NCBI GenBank assembly: GCA_003152975.1
Contig: PMBP01000226.1
Location: forward strand, 8,000 to 13,615
From: Phycisphaerales bacterium
GTDB taxonomy: Bacteria; Planctomycetota; Phycisphaerae; Sedimentisphaerales; Anaerohalosphaeraceae
DNA: 5,616 nt
Direction of reading: 5' to 3'
The notes under the pieces were generated by a model. It did no database searches. It saw only the letters and a list, made by a program, of their open reading frames with translations, and was not told the DNA's origin. Shown piece by piece: positions 1-3,876 of the stretch (the first letter of the stretch is position 1; each line of letters starts with the position of its first letter). The translations under genes were made by a program, and so were the position numbers.

Positions 1-479
1 CCGAACCCGTTGTCGCCGCGCGGGGCGTCGAGGATCAGGCCCTCGCATTGCCCCCGTGTTTCGAGCAGAATGTCCCGCGGCGCCGCCAGGCACAGGCAGC
101 AGACGAATCGGGCCGTTCGCGGAATGCCGGTTTTTTTGCGGAGGAGGTCCAGGATCTTTTCGTAGTTGAGCCGGTCGATCGTCTTACGATCCGTTGTGGA
201 CGACGATACCCCGCAAAACCGGGCGCTGATAACCCCGGGCGCACCATCGAGGGCATCCACGGCCAGTCCGGAATCGTCCGCCAATGTCCACAGGCCGGTC
301 TGGGCGGCGTATCCGAGGGCTTTCTTTCGGGCGTTTTCCTCGAAGGTCAGGCCGTCTTCTTCCACCTCCCCGACCTGGGGGAAATCCTTGAGCGTAAGCC
401 ACCGGGCCGGGATATCCAGCATCGCGGAGATTTCCACGAGCTTACCGGGATTGCCAGTGGCCACCAGAATGGTCTTCAT
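1..479 (-). CDS. rdgB: XTP/dITP diphosphatase (RdgB/HAM1 family), 3'-partial
   Basis: The protein is cut by the window edge after 159 complete codons; the family is usually about 190-205 aa. It is recognised by the Ham1/RdgB signatures in order: TGNPGK (residues 8-13, nucleotide-phosphate binding), LTFEENA (44-50), ADDSGLAVDAL (67-77) with the expected catalytic Asp at 69, APGVISARF (80-88), ARFVC (123-127), and the C-terminal PRGDNGF (153-159) just before the edge. Family members hydrolyse non-canonical purine NTPs (XTP, ITP, dITP) to the monophosphate and pyrophosphate in the cytoplasm, keeping deaminated purines out of DNA and RNA. The start is the ATG 8 nt after the argF stop. No clear Shine-Dalgarno precedes it, so reinitiation by ribosomes leaving argF is inferred. 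The missing C-terminus should carry the YDP-type motif. Family assignment is firm; in vivo substrate preference is not readable here. Confidence 0.93.
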   Translation of the reverse strand, partial: MKTILVATGNPGKLVEISAMLDIPARWLTLKDFPQVGEVEEDGLTFEENARKKALGYAAQTGLWTLADDSGLAVDALDGAPGVISARFCGVSSSTTDRKTIDRLNYEKILDLLRKKTGIPRTARFVCCLCLAAPRDILLETRGQCEGLILDAPRGDNGF

Positions 480-487
480 CGCGGCAC

Positions 488-1414
488 TCAGTGCGGCATC
501 GACCCGGACAACAGCTTCTTGAGCAGGGCCCTCTGAAAGTGCAGCCGGTTTTCGGCCTCGTCGAAAATGATCGACTGCGGGCATTCGACGGCGTCGTCGG
601 TGATCTCCATGCCGCGATAGGCCGGCAGGCAGTGCATCACGCGGGAGTGCTTGGGCGCCGCATCCAGAAGTTCGCGGTTGACCTGGAAACCCTGGAACTG
701 GCGAATCCGCTGTTCTTTCTCGGCTTCCTGGCCCATGCTGATCCAGGTATCGGTATAGATCACATCGGCGCCCTTGACGGCGACGAACGGGTCGCGCGTG
801 GTCTGGACGCAGCCGGCCTGCGTGTCGTTGGCCAGTTGGATCGAATCGGCATCGAGGTCGTAACCCTCCGGTGAAGCCAGAACCAGTTGCATCGACAGCT
901 TGGCCGCCACGAAGGCCAGTGACCGGGCGACATTGTTGCCGTCTCCGATATAGGCGATCTTGATTCCATTGAGTTTGCCGAGATGCTCCTCGATGGTCAT
1001 CACATCGGCCATCGCCTGGCACGGGTGCGACCAGTCGCTGAGGGCATTGATCACCGGCACCGTCGCGTAGTGGGCGAATTCGACGATCGTATCGTGCGCG
1101 AAGGTCCGCGCCATGATTCCGTGGACATAGCGGCTCAGCACCCGAGCCATGTCCTTGGCCGGTTCGCGCTTGCCGATGATGCCGATGTCGTCGGGCTTGA
1201 GATTGAGGGCATAGCCGCCCAGATCGATCATGGCAACCTGAAAGCTCAGGCGAGTCCGCAGCGATGCCTTTTCAAACAGCATGGCCAGCGTTTTGCCCGC
1301 CAGGCACAGGTCGCGTCCACCCTTTTTGTAGAGGGCCTTCAGTTCGCGGGCCAGCCGGAGCAGGTCCAGCAGTTCGTCGGTCGAGCATTGAATGATCGAT
1401 AGAAAGTCTTTCAT
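488..1414 (-). CDS. argF: Ornithine carbamoyltransferase (ArgF)
   Basis: This 308-aa protein has the normal family length. It transfers the carbamoyl group from carbamoyl phosphate to ornithine, giving citrulline, in cytoplasmic arginine biosynthesis. Carbamoyl-phosphate-binding motifs are SLRTR (residues 51-55, the variant of STRTR found in many bacterial OTCs) and HPCQ (130-133). The second domain has the ornithine-binding SMGQE loop (226-230) and HCLPA (261-265) with the catalytic Cys. These two favour OTC over acetyl- or succinyl-ornithine carbamoyltransferases. HCLPA is followed by YRG where HRG is common, a small variation outside the core motif. The ATG overlaps the argD stop as ATGA and has an AAGGA Shine-Dalgarno 8 nt upstream. 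The frame stays open further upstream, to about 1978, but there it only reads out of frame through argD. The overlap on one side and the 8-nt gap to rdgB on the other indicate an operon. Confidence 0.97.
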   Translation of the reverse strand: MKDFLSIIQCSTDELLDLLRLARELKALYKKGGRDLCLAGKTLAMLFEKASLRTRLSFQVAMIDLGGYALNLKPDDIGIIGKREPAKDMARVLSRYVHGIMARTFAHDTIVEFAHYATVPVINALSDWSHPCQAMADVMTIEEHLGKLNGIKIAYIGDGNNVARSLAFVAAKLSMQLVLASPEGYDLDADSIQLANDTQAGCVQTTRDPFVAVKGADVIYTDTWISMGQEAEKEQRIRQFQGFQVNRELLDAAPKHSRVMHCLPAYRGMEITDDAVECPQSIIFDEAENRLHFQRALLKKLLSGSMPH

Positions 1415-2601
1415 GATCCGGTTCCTTGTACAACCAGGGCCTGGTCCAGGATCGACATCGCCTCGTCGATCTGGTCTTTGGTCACGGTCATCGACGGCAT
1501 AATCCGCAGGACATTGCCCTGCGTGCAATTGATCCGCAGCCCCCGCTCCAGGCACGCGGCGACGATCGCGGCGCCGGCTTCGGTGAGCTGAATGCCGATC
1601 ATCAGTCCCTTGCCCCGGACATGATCGATCAGCGGGTACTTGGCCTTGAGCTGGTTGATCTTCTCGACGGCATAGTCGCCCATCGCGCTGGCGTTTTCCA
1701 GAAGATGCTCGGATTCGATGGCCTCGACGACGGCCACACCGGCCGCACAGGCCAGCGGGTTGCCGCCGAAGGTCGAGGCGTGCGTGCCGGGCACCAGCGA
1801 TGCGGCCACCTGCGGCCGTGCCATCATCGCCCCGATCGCCACGCCGCCGCCGAGGGCCTTGGCCAGCGTCAGGATATCCGGCACGACATCGTAGTGCTGG
1901 TAGCCGAACCACCGGCCCGTCCGGCCCATGCCGGTCTGGACCTCGTCGAGGATCATCATCGCGCCGTGGGCGTCGCACAGCTCGCGAATGGCGTGCATGT
2001 ATTCGGGCGTTGCCGGGTGGATACCGCCTTCGCCCTGGATCGGCTCGATCATCACGGCGGCGACCTCGTCGGTGAAGGCCTCCTGCAGGGCGTCGATGTC
2101 GTTAAACGGAACATACGAAAAACCCGGCAGCAGCGGTAGGAATCCTTCGTGATACTTCGGCTGGGCCGTGGCCGTCACCGTCGCGAAGGTCCGGCCGTGA
2201 AAACTCCGTTCGGCCGTGATGAACTTGTACTTTTCGGGCTTGGTGTGGCGTCGGGCCAGCTTCAGAGCGGCCTCGTTGGCCTCGGCGCCGCTGTTGCAGA
2301 AGAAACATTTTCCGCCGAAGCCCCGCTCGGACACCAGCTTGGCGAGCTGGGCCTGCTGCGGGATGTAGAAGGTGTTGTCGATATGCAGCAACTCGCCGGC
2401 CTGTTTGCGAATGGCCTCGACAACATGCGGGTGGCAGTGGCCGATGCCGCTGACCGCCCAGCCGGGGAACATATCGAGGATTTTGTTGCCTTCGGCGTCG
2501 TAGAGGTAGTTGCCTTCGCCCCGTACAATCGCCCGGGGCAACCGGCCGTAGTTGCCGATAACGAACTGATCGTATAATCCCATCACTTCCTGCGTGTTCA
2601 T
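1411..2601 (-). CDS. argD: Acetylornithine aminotransferase (ArgD)
   Basis: This 396-aa class-III PLP aminotransferase is of normal ArgD length. It converts N-acetylglutamate semialdehyde and glutamate to N-acetylornithine and 2-oxoglutarate in arginine synthesis. Visible motifs are [15 protein letters not shown] (residues 103-117, cofactor phosphate binding), SFHGRT (133-138), IEPIQGEGG (185-193), [12 protein letters not shown] (218-229, with the PLP-contacting Asp219 and Gln222), LAKALGGG (246-253) with the Schiff-base Lys248, and [15 protein letters not shown] (273-287). Related enzymes can also act on succinyl-diaminopimelate or succinylornithine; the place between argB and argF favours ArgD. 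The ATG at 2601 has an AAGGA Shine-Dalgarno with 9-nt spacing. The gene lies 48 nt after argB and overlaps argF by 4 nt. Confidence 0.97.
   Translation of the reverse strand: MNTQEVMGLYDQFVIGNYGRLPRAIVRGEGNYLYDAEGNKILDMFPGWAVSGIGHCHPHVVEAIRKQAGELLHIDNTFYIPQQAQLAKLVSERGFGGKCFFCNSGAEANEAALKLARRHTKPEKYKFITAERSFHGRTFATVTATAQPKYHEGFLPLLPGFSYVPFNDIDALQEAFTDEVAAVMIEPIQGEGGIHPATPEYMHAIRELCDAHGAMMILDEVQTGMGRTGRWFGYQHYDVVPDILTLAKALGGGVAIGAMMARPQVAASLVPGTHASTFGGNPLACAAGVAVVEAIESEHLLENASAMGDYAVEKINQLKAKYPLIDHVRGKGLMIGIQLTEAGAAIVAACLERGLRINCTQGNVLRIMPSMTVTKDQIDEAMSILDQALVVQGTGS
1423..1427 (-). promoter_or_regulatory. Shine-Dalgarno site of argF
   Basis: AAGGA lies 8 nt before the argF ATG, inside the last codons of argD. 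It supports the short argF start at 1414 over the much longer open frame upstream. It also means argF can recruit ribosomes itself as well as through the ATGA stop-start overlap. Confidence 0.75.
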
Positions 2602-2624
2602 TGAAAATCTTCCTTTATATCCAT
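2598..2624 (-). other. Possible 8-codon leader ORF overlapping the argD start
   Basis: A frame starting at ATG 2624 encodes MDIKEDFQ. It ends in a TGA that overlaps the argD ATG as ATGA, the same junction type as argD/argF. It contains no arginine codons, so it is not a classical arginine attenuator. It has only a GGAA-like sequence upstream, and that lies in a hairpin loop. It may be chance: the same frame continues upstream antisense-free through argB in the wrong frame. Recorded because of the exact stop-start overlap. Confidence 0.15.
2611..2615 (-). promoter_or_regulatory. Shine-Dalgarno site of argD
   Basis: AAGGA lies 9 nt before the argD ATG. It sits inside a short reading frame (2624-2598) whose stop overlaps the argD start, so translation of that frame, if it occurs, would run over this site. 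Confidence 0.75.
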
Positions 2625-2640
2625 CTCGCTTTCCAGCGAA
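2625..2640 (-). other. Small hairpin with GGAA (GNRA-type) loop between argB and argD
   Basis: Read on the transcribed strand, TTCGCT and AGCGAG pair around a GGAA loop: 5 Watson-Crick pairs plus a terminal U-G. GGAA fits the GNRA tetraloop pattern. No U-run follows, so it is not an intrinsic terminator. It lies 10 nt past the argB stop and ends one base before the possible leader ORF start. It could be an RNA-processing or stability element, or chance. Confidence 0.35.
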
Positions 2641-2649
2641 GTTGTGCCT

Positions 2650-3525
2650 TTACTTGATGATCTGAGTTCCGATTCCCTTGTCCGTGTAGATCTCCAGCAG
2701 CAGCGAATGCTCGAACTGCCCGTCGATGATGTGGGTTTTACGCACACCGCCAGCCAGGGCCGTAAGACAGGCCTGGACTTTCGGCAGCATCCCCTTCGTG
2801 ATGATCCCATCGCGGATCATCTTTTCGATTTCCTGTTCATTGACGCTGGATATCCGGCTGTCGGGATTGTTCATGTCGGTCAGGATCCCGTGGGTATCGC
2901 TGAGGACCACGAGTTTTTCCGCCTGGACCGCGGCGGCCACCTCGCCGGCGACGCTGTCGGCGTTGACATTCAGCTTGCCACCCAGGCGGCTCAGCGCGAT
3001 CGGGGAAATTACCGGGATCACGCCGCTGTTGCACAGGGTGAGCAGCAGGTCGCCGTTGACGCCGGTGATCTTGCCGACCAGGCCCAGGTCCACTTTGCGG
3101 CCGTCGCCGTTTTCCAGACGCAGCGGTTCGGCGAAGACCACACAACTACTCAGCGAGTGCAGGCCCATTGCCCGTCCGCCAAACTGGCGGATCGTTTCGC
3201 ACATCGGGGTATTCATCTTGTTGACCAGCACATGCTCGGCGATCGCCAGCGTCCGCTCGTCAGTGTAACGGCGGCCCTGAACCCACACCGGCTCCAGGCC
3301 AGACTCGTTCATCGCCTGGGTGATCGCCTTGCCTCCGCCGTGGATGATCAGCGGGCGCATGCCCACCGTGGACATAAAGACGATGTCCCGCAGGAGCTTG
3401 CGCTGCAGCTCCAGGTCGTCCAGGATGCTGCCGCCGAGTTTGATCACGACGATCCGGTCCCGAAAGCACCGGATGTACTCCATCGCCTCGACGAGGGCGC
3501 TGGTTTTCTGAATCGCTTCTTGCAT
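2650..3525 (-). CDS. argB: Acetylglutamate kinase (ArgB), probably arginine-sensitive type
   Basis: This 291-aa amino-acid-kinase-fold enzyme has typical NAGK length. It phosphorylates N-acetylglutamate with ATP, usually the controlled step of cyclic arginine synthesis. Motifs are KLGGS (29-33, phosphate-binding Lys29), IHGGGKAIT (61-69), GRRYTDE (84-90), NVNADSVAG (186-194) and KGMLPKVQAC (244-253). An N-terminal helix of about 20 residues before the first strand, and the C-terminal HIIDGQFEHSLLLEI plus GIGT signature, match hexameric NAGKs inhibited by arginine; that regulation is inferred from the family. The start chosen is ATG 3525, with GAGGG 5 nt upstream and the family-typical N-terminus. 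A longer in-frame start (TTG at 3564) would begin almost on the tRNA 3' end and is unlikely. First gene of the arg cluster, 48 nt before argD. Confidence 0.97.
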   Translation of the reverse strand: MQEAIQKTSALVEAMEYIRCFRDRIVVIKLGGSILDDLELQRKLLRDIVFMSTVGMRPLIIHGGGKAITQAMNESGLEPVWVQGRRYTDERTLAIAEHVLVNKMNTPMCETIRQFGGRAMGLHSLSSCVVFAEPLRLENGDGRKVDLGLVGKITGVNGDLLLTLCNSGVIPVISPIALSRLGGKLNVNADSVAGEVAAAVQAEKLVVLSDTHGILTDMNNPDSRISSVNEQEIEKMIRDGIITKGMLPKVQACLTALAGGVRKTHIIDGQFEHSLLLEIYTDKGIGTQIIK

Positions 3526-3530
3526 CGCTT

Positions 3531-3535
3531 CCCTC
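3531..3535 (-). promoter_or_regulatory. Shine-Dalgarno site of argB
   Basis: GAGGG lies 5 nt before ATG 3525. It decides the argB start against the upstream TTG at 3564 and GTG at 3537, neither of which has a comparable site. Confidence 0.65.
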
Positions 3536-3565
3536 ACAAAAACATACCCGTCCAAAAACAACAAA

Positions 3566-3637
3566 AGCCAACGGAGGGAATCGAACCCTCAGCCGCTGGT
3601 TTACAAAACCAGTGCTCTACCGTTGAGCTACGTTGGC
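3566..3637 (-). tRNA. tRNA-Thr (anticodon UGU)
   Basis: A full cloverleaf can be folded. The acceptor stem GCCAACG/CGTTGGC has 7 perfect pairs. The D-arm is GCTC-AACGGTA-GAGC with G18G19. The anticodon arm is CTGGT-TTTGTAA-ACCAG, giving anticodon TGT, which reads ACA (Thr). The variable loop is the 5-nt CGGCT, and the T-arm is GAGGG-TTCGATT-CCCTC. A15 and T48 fit the Levitt pair. The discriminator is T (position 3566, included) and CCA is not encoded. The 3' end runs into a T-rich stretch (TTTTGTTGTTTTT), and argB starts 40 nt further on. The gene is intact, with no intron. Confidence 0.98.
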
Positions 3638-3676
3638 GTAAGCCGTTATTGGTTCAATACTTAGCCAGTTATGGTC

Positions 3677-3705
3677 TCGATATCCTGCTCGTATAATGCC
3701 GTCAA
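3677..3705 (-). promoter_or_regulatory. Weak sigma70-like promoter candidate for tRNA-Thr/arg
   Basis: TTGACG (3705-3700, 5 of 6 to the -35 consensus) is separated by 17 nt from TATCGA (3682-3677, only 3 of 6 to the -10 consensus). Initiation near 3671 would give a leader of about 34 nt before the tRNA. Position and spacing are sensible, but the -10 match is poor and planctomycete promoters are not well defined. Confidence 0.28.
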
Positions 3706-3718
3706 TCCATTCCAAGGG

Positions 3719-3735
3719 CTAATGCCACACATTAG
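3719..3735. repeat. Perfect inverted repeat, possible operator
   Basis: CTAATG and CATTAG are a perfect 6-bp inverted repeat around CCACA (17 bp in all), ending 14 bp upstream of the candidate -35 element of the tRNA-Thr/arg promoter. The dyad shape and place would suit a dimeric regulator. It does not match the arginine-repressor ARG box (TGAAT...ATTCA), so no regulator is named. Confidence 0.3.
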
Positions 3736-3775
3736 AAACTTGTAAAAATACCGTTTAATTGGATTGTGATGCAAG

Positions 3776-3812
3776 AAAAAAATACCCCAATTTTGTGATT
3801 ACCTCGCATTGG
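3776..3812 (-). terminator. Weak terminator-like hairpin plus T7 tract
   Basis: On the transcribed strand CCAAT (3812-3808) can pair with ATTGG (3791-3787) across a 16-nt loop, followed within a few bases by seven T (3782-3776). The stem is short and AT-rich and the loop long, so this is a poor intrinsic terminator. It lies downstream of the dockerin-protein gene and upstream of the tRNA promoter candidate, the right place for one. Confidence 0.22.
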
Positions 3813-3821
3813 CGGGCTTTC

Positions 3822-3857
3822 GATGGGGATATTCCGTTCGGGGATGGGGTCATTCCG
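3822..3857. repeat. Imperfect direct repeat of 15 bp with 21-bp period
   Basis: GATGGGGATATTCCG (3822-3836) and GATGGGGTCATTCCG (3843-3857) differ at two positions and start 21 bp apart, about two helical turns. The second copy shares its ATTCCG with the hairpin that follows the dockerin gene. Purpose unknown; it could be a local duplication. Confidence 0.4.
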
Positions 3858-3876
3858 GCCAAGAAATCGCCGGAAT
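3852..3876 (-). terminator. 8-bp perfect hairpin at the 3' end of the dockerin gene
   Basis: ATTCCGGC and GCCGGAAT form a perfect 8-bp stem with a 9-nt loop, starting on the last base of the TGA stop. Position fits a transcript-end or mRNA-stabilising structure. No U-tract follows: the next bases on the transcribed strand are GACCCCATCCCC. If it ends transcription it is not by the standard intrinsic mechanism. Confidence 0.4.

Noticed and set aside
48..536. Plus-strand open frame of 162 codons opposite rdgB and the argF end
   Set aside because: Antisense shadow; the minus strand here encodes clear RdgB motifs, and the plus frame has no recognisable domain or ribosome-binding site.
1415..1978. 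N-terminal extension of argF by 188 codons (start at 1978)
   Set aside because: The extension is an out-of-frame reading of argD, rich in Arg/Gly/Asp with no domain. ATG 1414 has a Shine-Dalgarno and gives a normal-length OTC.
3526..3564. argB start at TTG 3564
   Set aside because: It would start two bases from the tRNA 3' end, has no ribosome-binding site and adds residues not typical of NAGK. ATG 3525 has GAGGG upstream.
2644..3696. Plus-strand open frame of 350 codons across argB and the tRNA
   Set aside because: It is antisense to a certain argB and a certain tRNA. Its translation is low-complexity, with many His/Gln/Asp/Arg residues and no family motif, as expected from the GC-biased third positions of argB.
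3692..3697. Perfect TATAAT on the plus strand
   Set aside because: No -35-like hexamer stands 16-18 bp upstream, and no plus-strand gene follows; it is probably chance in an AT-rich region.
3638..3875. ARG-box (arginine repressor site) in the region before the arg genes
   Set aside because: Searched by eye for TGAAT...ATTCA pairs; none found. The only clean dyad (3719-3735) has different half-sites.
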